Below are positions 56,381 to 64,000 of a stretch of DNA of 64,000 nucleotides, piece after piece (position 1 is the first letter of the stretch; each line of letters opens with the position of its first letter). The notes below the pieces were generated by a model that was not told the DNA's origin, searched no databases, and worked only from the letters and a program-made list of their open reading frames with translations. Position numbers and translations under genes: made by a program. The stretch comes from Arsenophonus sp045399315 (GTDB lineage: Bacteria > Pseudomonadota > Gammaproteobacteria > Enterobacterales > Enterobacteriaceae): contig DAYVGO010000057.1 of NCBI GenBank assembly GCA_045399315.1, forward strand, positions 91,585 to 155,584, given 5' to 3'.

Positions 56381-57527
56381 TGGATTTTTACCATTCTCTT
56401 TTCCTGAAATTGGGCAAGAGGAAATTGATGAAGTTATTGATTCGTTAAAAAGTGGTTGGATCACCACTGGGCCAAAAGCGAAACAATTTGAACAAGATTT
56501 TGCTAGTTATCTAGGAAGTAATGTTCAGGCTATTGCAGTGAATTCTGCAACTGCAGGGTTACATTTAGCATTGGAAGCGGTGGGTATTGGTCCAGGTGAT
56601 GAAGTTATTGTGCCAACTTATACTTTCACATCGACAGCAGAAGTTGTTCGTTATTTAGGCGCGGATCCTGTTTTTGTTGACTGTCGTAAAAACTCATTAA
56701 ATATGGATCCAGTGGCTCTTGAAATGGCTATCACAAATAAAACCAAAGCCGTTATTCCGGTTCATTTTGCTGGTTTAGCTTGTGATATGGAAAAAATTAT
56801 ACCTATCGCGAGAGAAAATAATTTAAAAATAGTCGAAGATGCGGCCCATGCTTTACCCACTATTTATAATGGAAAACTTATTGGAACATTAGATACTGAT
56901 GTGACTGTATTTAGCTTCTATGCAAATAAAACAATGACTACGGCGGAAGGTGGAATGTTAGTATCTAAAGATCCGAATATAATAGCTAGAGCTAAGATAA
57001 TGCGTTTACATGGTATTAGTTGTGATGCATTTGATCGCTACCAATCAAAAACCCCGGCTTGGTTTTATGAGGTTGTTGAACCTGGCTTTAAATATAATAT
57101 GCCTGATATCGCCGCTGCAATTGGTATCCATCAACTTAGACGTTTAGATTCTTTCCAGAGAACCAGAGAAAAAATGGCAAATATCTATGATAATGCTTTT
57201 AAAAAATTACCGCTTATTTTGCCGGAAAAAGCAGCTGAAAATGGTCAACATGCATGGCATTTGTATCCTATTAGGCTTGATGATTCCGTCAGTATTGGCA
57301 GAGATGATTTTATCGTTGAAATGTCTAAAAAGAATATTGGTTGCTCGGTACACTTTATTCCGTTACATAAACATCCTGTCTGGCGCGACAGATATAACTT
57401 AAAACCCGGTAGTTTTCCTGTGGCAGAACAAGCTTATCAAAATATAATATCAATTCCTCTATATACCGCAATGACACAAAATGATCAATTAAGGGTGATT
57501 GATGCAATAAAAGAGATTTTACTTTAA
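56373..57527 (+). CDS. DegT/DnrJ/EryC1 sugar aminotransferase (PglE-like)
   Basis: 384 residues. PLP enzyme with catalytic Lys186 in VFSFYANKTMTTAEGGM, NSATAGLHLALEAVGIGPGDEVIVPTYTFTSTAEVV, VIPVHFAGLACDM and VEDAAHALPTIYNGKLIGT. The Asn-Lys-Thr active-site context is that of enzymes that aminate C4 of UDP-4-keto-6-deoxy-GlcNAc, giving UDP-4-amino-4,6-dideoxy-GlcNAc (bacillosamine/QuiNAc4N pathway). The 4-keto substrate comes from the WbpM-type dehydratase encoded two genes on, and the phosphoglycosyl transferase encoded next would use the product. Confidence 0.87.
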   Translation: MNNGFLPFSFPEIGQEEIDEVIDSLKSGWITTGPKAKQFEQDFASYLGSNVQAIAVNSATAGLHLALEAVGIGPGDEVIVPTYTFTSTAEVVRYLGADPVFVDCRKNSLNMDPVALEMAITNKTKAVIPVHFAGLACDMEKIIPIARENNLKIVEDAAHALPTIYNGKLIGTLDTDVTVFSFYANKTMTTAEGGMLVSKDPNIIARAKIMRLHGISCDAFDRYQSKTPAWFYEVVEPGFKYNMPDIAAAIGIHQLRRLDSFQRTREKMANIYDNAFKKLPLILPEKAAENGQHAWHLYPIRLDDSVSIGRDDFIVEMSKKNIGCSVHFIPLHKHPVWRDRYNLKPGSFPVAEQAYQNIISIPLYTAMTQNDQLRVIDAIKEILL

Positions 57528-58139
57528 ATGAAACCTCGTTATTTTTTTATTAAGAGATTATTGGATATTTCGTTATCATTATTAGGATTAGTTATTTTAT
57601 CACCTTTACTTATTGGTATAGCTATCTGGATAAAAATCGATTCTTCAGGCCCCATTTTTTTCCGGCAACTACGGGTAGGTTTGCATGGCAAGACTTTTTA
57701 TATACACAAATTCAGAAGTATGACAGTGAATTCTGAACAGCAAGGCCAACTTACTATTGGAAATGATAGCAGAATTACTCGTTCAGGAAAATTTATTCGT
57801 AAGTATAAAATTGATGAACTTGCACAACTTATTGATGTTTTACAAGGAACGATGAGTTTAGTCGGTCCAAGACCAGAAATACCTAAATTCATGAATATGT
57901 ATCCACATAGAATTAGAAAACAAATATTATCAGTCAAACCAGGTATTACTGATCTTGCTTCTATTGAAATGATCGATGAGAGTTGTATTTTGTCAAAATA
58001 TTCAGATCCGCAACAAGCATATATTGATGTTATTATGCCAATAAAAGCAGAGTATTATATTAAATATACACAAAAGAGATCTATTCTATTTGATATTAAG
58101 GTCATTTTTATGACGATTTCTAAAATATTCAAAAGATAA
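57528..58139 (+). CDS. Initiating phosphoglycosyl transferase, PglC-type (monotopic)
   Basis: 203 residues: one N-terminal re-entrant membrane helix (LLDISLSLLGLVILSPLLIGIAIWIKI), SGPIFFRQLRVGLHGKTFYIHKFRSM, the catalytic Asp-Glu pair in IDELAQLIDVLQGTMSLVGPRPEIP, and C-terminal SVKPGITDLASIE. Small monotopic PGTs of this length transfer a sugar-1-phosphate (usually a 4-amino or 4-acylamino 6-deoxy sugar) to undecaprenyl phosphate and start the O unit. The gene follows the aminotransferase stop directly (start immediately after TAA). Confidence 0.93.
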   Translation: MKPRYFFIKRLLDISLSLLGLVILSPLLIGIAIWIKIDSSGPIFFRQLRVGLHGKTFYIHKFRSMTVNSEQQGQLTIGNDSRITRSGKFIRKYKIDELAQLIDVLQGTMSLVGPRPEIPKFMNMYPHRIRKQILSVKPGITDLASIEMIDESCILSKYSDPQQAYIDVIMPIKAEYYIKYTQKRSILFDIKVIFMTISKIFKR

Positions 58140-58148
58140 AGTAATAAA

Positions 58149-60014
58149 ATGAAAACCCTAGCATTAAGTAAAACCAGATTATTAAAATTGATAGTGTTAT
58201 TATTCGTTGATGTGACTATTATGTTTTGTTCTTATTGGGGAGCATTATGGCTTAGATTAGATAGAGATACACCTCTTTTTAGTTATTCTCACTGGTTCGT
58301 TATCTCTTTGACGATTGTTGTTTCTATTTTTTTCTTTATTCGAATTGGGTTTTATCGAGCCATCATCAGATATGTGAATATAAGTATTTTTAAATGGACG
58401 TTCATTGGCTCTATTGTTTCATCAATATTGCTGATTGCTTTGTCTCTTTATCAGCAAGCGTTTTTACCAAGAACTGTTCCTATAATTTATTTTTTCCTTT
58501 TAGTCATATTTTTATGTGGTTCGCGTATCTTTTATAGAAACTTAATTAACATTATGACTAATAAAGGGATTCCGGTATTAATATATGGAGCAGGAGAGTC
58601 AGGAAGACAACTTGTAACAATATTAAGAGAGCATAAAGAACTTAACCCAATTTGTTTTATTGATGATAATCCACTAAAAAATAACCATACTATACAAGGT
58701 CTAAGAGTTTATTCTATAAATAAGGTAGAAAATTTAGTAAAAAGGAAACAAATTAAAAAAATTCTCCTTGCAATGCCGCAGATAAGCAACAATAGAAAAA
58801 AGGAAATTTTACAATACCTAGAAAAATTTCATTGTGAGTTGCTGACAATCCCAAATTTTAATGAACTTGTTAATGGTACGGCAAAGATTAGTGCTCTTAA
58901 AAGGGTATCTATTGCTGATATTCTCGGAAGAGAACAAATCTCTCCTATGATAGAATTATTATCTAAAAATATTACTGGTAAAAATATATTAGTCACTGGA
59001 GCTGGAGGTTCGATTGGTTCAGAGCTTTGCCGACAAATTATTGAACAAAATCCTACCCAATTAGTATTATATGAAATTTCAGAATTCTCTCTCTATTCTA
59101 TACATTATGAACTGATGTCATTATTAAAAAATAGTAACATTAATATAATTCCGATATTAGGAGATATAAAAAATAAAGATAAACTGAGATTTTTGTTAAG
59201 GAAATTTAATATTCATACAATTTATCATGCTGCTGCTTATAAGCATGTTCCATTGGTTGAATATAATATAATTGAAGGTATTCAAAATAATATATTTGGT
59301 ACGTTATTTTTAGCTGAAGCTGCAAATGATTGTCAAGTAGAGAAATTTGTTTTAATTTCCACTGATAAAGCGGTTAGACCAACAAATGTAATGGGCGCGA
59401 CTAAAAGATTTGCAGAGCTGATATTACAAGCTCTAGCAAATACTAAATCGAAAACACACTATTCGATGGTAAGATTTGGGAACGTGTTAGGTTCATCGGG
59501 TTCTGTTGTTCCATTATTTGAAAAACAGATAGCTCAGGGAGGCCCTATCACGTTAACACATAAAAATATTACTCGATACTTTATGACTATCCCTGAAGCC
59601 GCTCAATTAGTGATACAAGCAGGTGCAATGGGTAAAAGTGGTGATGTTTTTGTTTTGGATATGGGCAACCCTGTAAAAATTTATGATCTAGCAATAAAAA
59701 TGATCAATTTATCAGGACTTTCATTGAAAGATGAAAATAATCCAGAAGGTGATATTGAAATTCAGATAACAGGTTTGCGTCCTGGTGAAAAACTTTATGA
59801 AGAACTCTTGATTGGTGATAATATTTGGAGTACTTCTCATTCTTTGATTATGACAGCAGAGGAAAAATTCTTGGATTGGGAGCAGTTAATTGAATTAATT
59901 AATAATATCGACTATTACTGTCATGAGAGAAATTTGACTTCCTTAAGAAAGCTATTGCTTAAAGCACCGCTTGATTTTAATCCTAAAGATAAAATTTGTG
60001 ATTTGTTTTTATAA
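58149..60014 (+). CDS. wbpM: UDP-GlcNAc C4,6-dehydratase, membrane-bound (WbpM/PglF type)
   Basis: 621 residues. Four N-terminal membrane helices (about 12-115), a first Rossmann domain (VLIYGAGESGRQLVTILREH, 145-250) and the catalytic SDR domain (NILVTGAGGSIGSELCRQIIEQNP from about 280). Further motifs are YHAAAYKHVPLVEYN, LISTDKAVRPTNVMGATKRFAE with the S-D-K catalytic region, MVRFGNVLGSSGSVVPLFEKQIAQGGPITLTH and RYFMTIPEAAQLVIQAG. It makes UDP-2-acetamido-2,6-dideoxy-4-hexulose. Last gene of the locus, as in P. aeruginosa O5 and many Proteus/Providencia loci. Confidence 0.94.
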   Translation: MKTLALSKTRLLKLIVLLFVDVTIMFCSYWGALWLRLDRDTPLFSYSHWFVISLTIVVSIFFFIRIGFYRAIIRYVNISIFKWTFIGSIVSSILLIALSLYQQAFLPRTVPIIYFFLLVIFLCGSRIFYRNLINIMTNKGIPVLIYGAGESGRQLVTILREHKELNPICFIDDNPLKNNHTIQGLRVYSINKVENLVKRKQIKKILLAMPQISNNRKKEILQYLEKFHCELLTIPNFNELVNGTAKISALKRVSIADILGREQISPMIELLSKNITGKNILVTGAGGSIGSELCRQIIEQNPTQLVLYEISEFSLYSIHYELMSLLKNSNINIIPILGDIKNKDKLRFLLRKFNIHTIYHAAAYKHVPLVEYNIIEGIQNNIFGTLFLAEAANDCQVEKFVLISTDKAVRPTNVMGATKRFAELILQALANTKSKTHYSMVRFGNVLGSSGSVVPLFEKQIAQGGPITLTHKNITRYFMTIPEAAQLVIQAGAMGKSGDVFVLDMGNPVKIYDLAIKMINLSGLSLKDENNPEGDIEIQITGLRPGEKLYEELLIGDNIWSTSHSLIMTAEEKFLDWEQLIELINNIDYYCHERNLTSLRKLLLKAPLDFNPKDKICDLFL

Positions 60015-60315
60015 AAAATTTTAGCGTTTACTTTTTTTAAATAATTTCTGGCTTTGCCATAATAATACTAGTTACATCAATAGGCTAGGGAGTATTATCT
60101 CCAGTGTGTATTTAGTCTATTGATTTTCTCTTAATATTAATTATGTAATGGAAGAATAATCGATGAGCATAATGGTTGTAATAAAAGCTAATTCTACCAA
60201 ATTAAAACGTTAAAAAAACAAATGTGTAACCACATAAATTCATTTTTTAAGTAAATGGTGTAATCGCAACTGATTTTAAGATGAGACACCGTTCGGTAGA
60301 CTTTAGGGATACATT
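60015..60315. other. Intergenic region between wbpM and tRNA-Phe
   Basis: 301 AT-rich bases. No gene, no clear terminator; TTAGCGTTTACTTTTTTTAA after the wbpM stop is weak. The tRNA terminator on the minus strand would also lie here. Confidence 0.5.
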
Positions 60316-60391
60316 TGGTGCCCGAAGACGGAATCAAACCACCGACACGAGGATTTTCAATCCTCTGCTCTACCGACTGAGCTATCCGGGC
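60316..60391 (-). tRNA. pheU: tRNA-Phe (anticodon GAA)
   Basis: 76 nt including encoded CCA, the same length as E. coli tRNA-Phe. Acceptor GCCCGGA pairs with TTCGGGC (one G-U); the anticodon loop TTGAAAA carries GAA in a 5-bp stem AGGAT/ATCCT. The T-loop reads TTTGATT, not TTCGATT, so the almost universal C56 is U. The T stem GGTGG/CCGTC has two wobble pairs. G18-G19 are present in the D loop. In E. coli a tRNA-Phe gene likewise lies beside yjdC-dsbD, and tRNA-Phe is a classic site for island insertion; here the O-antigen locus is on its 3' side. Confidence 0.93.
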
Positions 60392-60544
60392 AACGGGGCA
60401 CATCAAACCTTATTCGACACAGAACGTCAATCTATTTACGGTAAAAAACGCTAAATCATGTTTGTTTGCTGTTTTTTTGTGCCGAAATAACGATGATTAA
60501 TCTTTTTAATGATTGTCTAATTTAATACGTCATTTTTTCTACAT

Positions 60545-61088
60545 TTAGCAATGGCTAACGATATCTTCTGCCAATAATTTGGTGATAAATACATCTTCGA
60601 TATTTCGTTTAACCAGTAATTTGCTTAGGCAACCTTCTAAAATCAGCTCCATTTGTTTAGCAACTTGTTCGCTATCGTTGATGTCTAGTTGCCTTAACAG
60701 CTTGAAGCTAAAATTAAATGATAGTTGTTTTTGTTGTTCAACTAGCTGATTTATTGGGTGTTCTGGATCAGGAAAGATACTGCATGTAGCGATAAATAAG
60801 TAGCCTGGAAAACGATTATCGGTAACTTTTGGGGCTAACTGGTTATAGCGCTAATAGTTTTTCTTCCGGAGAAAGTTGGTCATTTAGTTGCAGCTGTCGT
60901 TGCCAGCTTTCAATCTGTTTACTGTGGTAACGCAAACAATCATATAGTAACGCTTCATCATTTGGCCAAAATTGACGTGATTGATTAAAGTCAACTTTAA
61001 GTTTATTAAGTAAAGTTTCAGTATTGCAGCTAAGGCCCTGTTGTTCTAACAGTTGTAGTACAGGGTTAACTACTTGTTCAAGTTGCAC
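60545..61088 (-). pseudogene. yjdC: yjdC pseudogene (TetR family)
   Basis: Starts at GTG 61088 and reads MQLEQVVNPVLQLLEQQGLSCNTETLLNKL, FWPNDEALLYDCLRYHSKQIESWQRQLQLNDQLSPEEKLLAL, then a stop. A one-base loss at about 60850 moves the rest to another frame: YNQLAPKVTDNRFPGYLFIATCSIFPDPEHPINQL, VAKQMELILEGCLSKLLVKRN, LLAEDIVSHC. E. coli YjdC (191 residues) aligns on both sides of the break. A single lesion, hence recent. It follows dsbD with 2 bases between stop and start. Confidence 0.92.
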
Positions 61089-61090
61089 AT

Positions 61091-62854
61091 TTATTTTTCT
61101 TTCCCTTCTGTAAGTTGTTCTAAATGTTGATAGAACATTTTGCTATTCATGAAACCGTAAACCCGTGAATTGGGTAATTCTACGCCTTTATCATCATAGA
61201 AAATAATAGTAGGTAATCCATAGACATCGAGATATTGTAGTAGCGATTTTTGTTCAGCATTATTTTCTGTCACATTGGCTTGTAGTAGTAACATGTTATC
61301 CAGCTTGTTTTTGACCCTAGGATCACTAAGTGTGTATTTTTCAAATGCCTTACACATGACACACCAATCAGCATGAAAATCAAGCATGACTATCTTGTTA
61401 GCATTATTGGTCATTGCTTGTTTGATTTCCTGCCAATTTTTTACTTGTTTAAATTTTAAGTCTGTGTCGGTTGGTGATAGTGATAGGACAGATGTTTGCC
61501 AAATCGCATGTTGCAGAGGGTGGGCTGCAATAATAGCCAATAGTAAAAATAAGATCTGACCAATACGTGCCCAGCTGTTATGTTTTTTAAGTAATAAAAT
61601 AAACAGCCATATGCAAAATGATGTGATTAATAAACTGGTTAATCTAAGGCTCCAGATCTCGCCAAAAATTCGTTCAAGCAAGAAAATCGGTAATGCTAAG
61701 ATCACAAAGCCAAAAACTTCTTTAACATATTGCATCCAGGGACCACTGCGTGGTAGTAGTCGGTGGCCGAATAATATTATGCCAATTAGTGGTAGCCCCA
61801 TACCTAACGCATAGAGATAAAGTGTTAGGCTGCCTATTAGTATGTCACCACTTTGGGCAATATAAAGTAGAATGGCACTGAGTGGAACTGTGGTGCAGGG
61901 AGAACAGATAAGTCCGGCCAGGGCTCCCATAATAAATACCCCAAAATAAGATCCGCTTTTTTGATGGTCGCTCCAGTTAATCAATTTGGTTTGCAGCAAA
62001 GATGGTAATTGTAGATTATATAAACCAAACATGGAAAGTGCCAGTAGAATAAATAGTGTGGAAATTATGATCAAAATATAGGGGTGCTGTAAGGTTGCTT
62101 GAAATGATAATCCGGCCGCCGCAACAATCAGCCCCAACAGCGTGTAAGTAAGAGCCATTCCTTGAATGTAACTAAAAGCTAACCAAAAGATTTTTATGAT
62201 GCTTTTTAGCCGTTGCTTACCTAATATAATGCCTGAAATTAACGGGTACATAGGCAAAACGCAAGGGGTAAAAGCAACACCAATACCGAATAGTAGCGCC
62301 CATAAAGGTGAAAAAGGTTGTTTTGTTTTTTGTTTAGTATTTTTTTCCACTAACGAGCTAATATTTGACGAAACAGATTTGTTAATTGCTGGCGGTTTTT
62401 TAGCTGTTCCAATGACTGGGTTAAGTGGAATAATTTTTGTTTCTGGCGGGTAACAGTAGCTCTCAGCGGCACAGCCTTGATATATCACTTCGATGCTGGC
62501 TTGCTTTGTTGCGCTTATAATAGGAATATTAATAGCTAAATTATTAAAATAAGCCACTGTTTTACCAAAAAATTCATCTTCATGATATTTACCTTTTGGT
62601 AATTGATACTTACCGAGCTTTGCATGATTGGGGTGAAACTTGATCTGTTTTTGATAGAGGTAATAGCCGGGTTGAATTTGCCAATTTAATATCAGTTTGT
62701 TTTCTTTTTGTTCAAAATCAAACATAAAAGCTTGCTCAGCAGAGAGCAAGCGATTCATTCCCGCGTTTTCAAAAATAGCATATGCTGCGGTTGATAAAAG
62801 TAATGTCCCACATAGTAATAGTAAGTAACTTAAAACATAAAGACGTCGATGCAT
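61091..62854 (-). CDS. dsbD: Thiol:disulfide interchange protein DsbD
   Basis: 587 residues, against 565 in E. coli. It carries electrons from cytoplasmic thioredoxin across the inner membrane to DsbC, DsbG and CcmG. Order: signal peptide (about 1-26), alpha domain with the Cys pair in YQGCAAESYCYPPE, a low-complexity linker rich in K/Q/S (about 160-185), eight-helix beta domain with the Cys in FTPCVLPMYPLISG and ICSPCTTVPLSAIL, then gamma thioredoxin domain with active-site ADWCVMCKAFEKYT. All six redox cysteines are present. Next upstream in E. coli is cutA; it is absent here. Confidence 0.96.
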   Translation of the reverse strand: MHRRLYVLSYLLLLCGTLLLSTAAYAIFENAGMNRLLSAEQAFMFDFEQKENKLILNWQIQPGYYLYQKQIKFHPNHAKLGKYQLPKGKYHEDEFFGKTVAYFNNLAINIPIISATKQASIEVIYQGCAAESYCYPPETKIIPLNPVIGTAKKPPAINKSVSSNISSLVEKNTKQKTKQPFSPLWALLFGIGVAFTPCVLPMYPLISGIILGKQRLKSIIKIFWLAFSYIQGMALTYTLLGLIVAAAGLSFQATLQHPYILIIISTLFILLALSMFGLYNLQLPSLLQTKLINWSDHQKSGSYFGVFIMGALAGLICSPCTTVPLSAILLYIAQSGDILIGSLTLYLYALGMGLPLIGIILFGHRLLPRSGPWMQYVKEVFGFVILALPIFLLERIFGEIWSLRLTSLLITSFCIWLFILLLKKHNSWARIGQILFLLLAIIAAHPLQHAIWQTSVLSLSPTDTDLKFKQVKNWQEIKQAMTNNANKIVMLDFHADWCVMCKAFEKYTLSDPRVKNKLDNMLLLQANVTENNAEQKSLLQYLDVYGLPTIIFYDDKGVELPNSRVYGFMNSKMFYQHLEQLTEGKEK

Positions 62855-62975
62855 AATGAATTTTAAAATAGGTGATAAGTTAAAAATAAGATGATGATTA
62901 AACTATAACCTACTGTTTATGGATTGGAAAAGTTTTAGTATCTAATTTTGTTCAAAGAATATTAATTGATACGAT

Positions 62976-63003
62976 AAAAATTCAAGGGCTTAAAGCCCTT
63001 GAA
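62976..63003 (-). terminator. Terminator of dcuA remnant
   Basis: TTCAAGGGCTT and AAGCCCTTGAA form an 11-bp inverted repeat (62981-63003); on the minus strand it is followed by TTTTTATCG. It lies 17 bases downstream of the dcuA stop. Confidence 0.8.
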
Positions 63004-63019
63004 TTGTATGGTGTTAAAG

Positions 63020-63838
63020 TTAAAGAATTATGCTACCAAATAAAAAACCGAAAAAGACTGATAGGAAGACACCAACAGTCCCGGGAATAAAAAATGGATG
63101 ATTAAATACAAAACAACCAATACGGGTAGTGCCGGTATCATCCATTTGAACGGCGGCAACTAATGTGGGATAAGTTGGTAAAATGAAGAGACCGGAAACT
63201 GCAGAGAAGGAGGCAATAGCGGTTAATGGGCTTACTTGTAAAGCTAATGCCAGAGGCATTAATGCGTTAGCAGTTGCAGCTTAAGAGTATAGTAGTGCAG
63301 AACAGATAAAAAAGATCACCGCCAACATCCATGAATGATTATGAATAAGTTTCGGCAGTGGCTTTTATCCAGTCAATATTAGCTTGAACGAAAGTATCAC
63401 CTAACCATGCTACGCCTAAAATACAGATACAAGCATTCATATCCGTCTTAAAGGTATCAGAGTTTAAGATAGCATCTGTATTAACTTGGCAACTTATGGT
63501 AATTAGGGTTGTTACACTTAACATAATAATCAGAATGACATTAGTGGTATTCATGAGCAGTATTTCAACTAGGCCAAGGCTAGGGCTATTAATAATGGCG
63601 TAAATAACCAAACTTATAACACCCAATAGGAAAAATAAAACTGATTTTTTCGCCCCAGCGTTAATCTTTTTAGACTAATGACCTTTTAATTTTATTAATC
63701 CTATGGTTAGACGTTGTTGATAAATGGGATCATCAGCCAGCTTAGAATCGAAGCAGTAAGAAATAATAAATGACATAATTAAGATAGCTAAAAAAGTTGC
63801 CGGTAATAGAATGGCTAGCAAGCTAATATGTAGTAGCT
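63020..63838 (-). pseudogene. dcuA: dcuA pseudogene, 5' part removed (C4-dicarboxylate antiporter)
   Basis: Corresponds to about the last 230 of 433 residues. It begins LLHISLLAILLPATFLAILIMSF, DSKLADDPIYQQRL, has a TAG after LIKLKGH, then VLFFLLGVISLVIYAIINSPSLGLVE, MLSVTTLITISCQVNTDAILNSDTFKTDMNACICILGVAWLGDTFVQANIDWIK. A frameshift near 63340 leads to MPLALALQVSPLTAIASFSAVSGLFILPTYPTLVAAVQMDDTGTTRIGCFVFNHPFFIPGTVGV. The upstream end stops abruptly where the IS element begins. In E. coli dcuA is also near dsbD. Confidence 0.92.
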
Positions 63839-63849
63839 CAGACTAGAGC

Positions 63850-64000
63850 TAACAGTTACCGGTTATTTATACCTTATCTGTCAGGCTAAATTTGGCTTAA
63901 GCCTTTTTCTCTTCAAATTTATTTCCCTTCTAGTAAAGTTGCCATTGGTGTACGCCCACAACATATTTTGTCTTGATGAGTCCGTTGATTATTGTATTCC
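63850..64000 (-). mobile_element. IS481-like element, 3' end of transposase (runs off the window)
   Basis: The minus strand from 64000 reads EYNNQRTHQDKICCGRTPMATLLEGK, then TAA and TGA, then EKGLSQI and TAG (63886-63888). The YNN-RTHQ-K-CCGRTPM text is the C-terminal part of DDE transposases of the IS481 group. Past the stop, CTGACAGATAAGG and CCGGTAACTGTTAG (63851-63882) look like an IS terminal region. The transposase copy has stops, so this copy is probably dead. It marks the break in dcuA. Confidence 0.75.

Noticed and set aside
60545..64000. A complete genomic island bounded by a direct repeat of the tRNA-Phe 3' end.
   Set aside because: No second copy of the tRNA 3' end was noticed upstream of the O-antigen locus, and no integrase gene is in the window, so tRNA-mediated integration is not supported.

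Overview
The window reads as the chromosome of an AT-rich Enterobacterales bacterium undergoing genome decay, most likely an insect-associated member of the Morganellaceae close to Arsenophonus. The basis is gene order colinear with roughly the 69-73 min segment of E. coli (rplM-rpsI-sspA-sspB, arcB-elbB-mtgA, dolP-diaA-yraN-lpoA-rsmI-rnpB, yhaK-yhaJ-yqjF-yqjK-yqjE-yqjD-yqjA, alx-sstT, fadH), strong AT bias, and very many broken genes next to intact ones. The genus is inferred from overall character, not from a search.

Layout. 1-4683: rplM end, rpsI, sspA, sspB and arcB, all intact. 4924-7300: elbB and mtgA pseudogenes and unrecognised debris. 7300-12180: dolP, diaA, rsmI and rnpB intact, with yraN and lpoA broken. 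12229-20158 (minus strand): a decayed catabolic operon for an amino-sugar or sugar acid. It holds a PRD protein and an SFCGS protein, both intact, then DUF4312, DUF4311 and DUF4310, an amidohydrolase, a DgaE-type PLP lyase and a KDGP aldolase, all broken, behind a broken PRD/PTS-type regulator. The intergenic region between regulator and operon is full of TTTCCA/TGGAAA sites. 20380-24614: remnants of yhaK, yhaJ, yqjK, yqjE and yqjD, with yqjF and yqjA intact. 24913-26105: a Mn2+ (yybP-ykoY) riboswitch and alx. 26343-36285: a graveyard of sstT, fadH, a HemN-like radical SAM gene, a GT2 glycosyltransferase, a GH65 phosphorylase, beta-phosphoglucomutase, a siderophore synthetase and a GH3 glycosidase.

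36482-60014 is a Wzx/Wzy-type O-antigen locus on the plus strand. A sigma70-like promoter and a JUMPstart/ops element lead into wbpA, wbpB, wbpD, wbpE, wzx, a formyltransferase, a FemAB-like protein, two paralogous polysaccharide deacetylase-family genes, wzy, two GT4 genes, wbpI, a glutaminase-WbpG fusion, a third GT4 gene, an aminotransferase, an initiating phosphoglycosyl transferase and wbpM. The predicted chemistry is UDP-GlcNAc to UDP-ManNAc3NAcA (WbpA/B/E/D/I), then amidation to an acetamidino uronic acid by the fusion protein, plus a 4-amino-4,6-dideoxy sugar (WbpM and aminotransferase) that may be N-formylated. Almost every gene here is intact, in sharp contrast to the flanks. The exception is the polymerase wzy, which has two frameshifts, one stop and an octanucleotide tandem repeat. 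Other homopolymer tracts (C10 in the leader, G8 in a modifying gene) suggest surface variation.

60316-64000: tRNA-Phe with an unusual T-loop, a yjdC pseudogene, intact dsbD, and dcuA cut off by an IS481-like element that runs out of the window.
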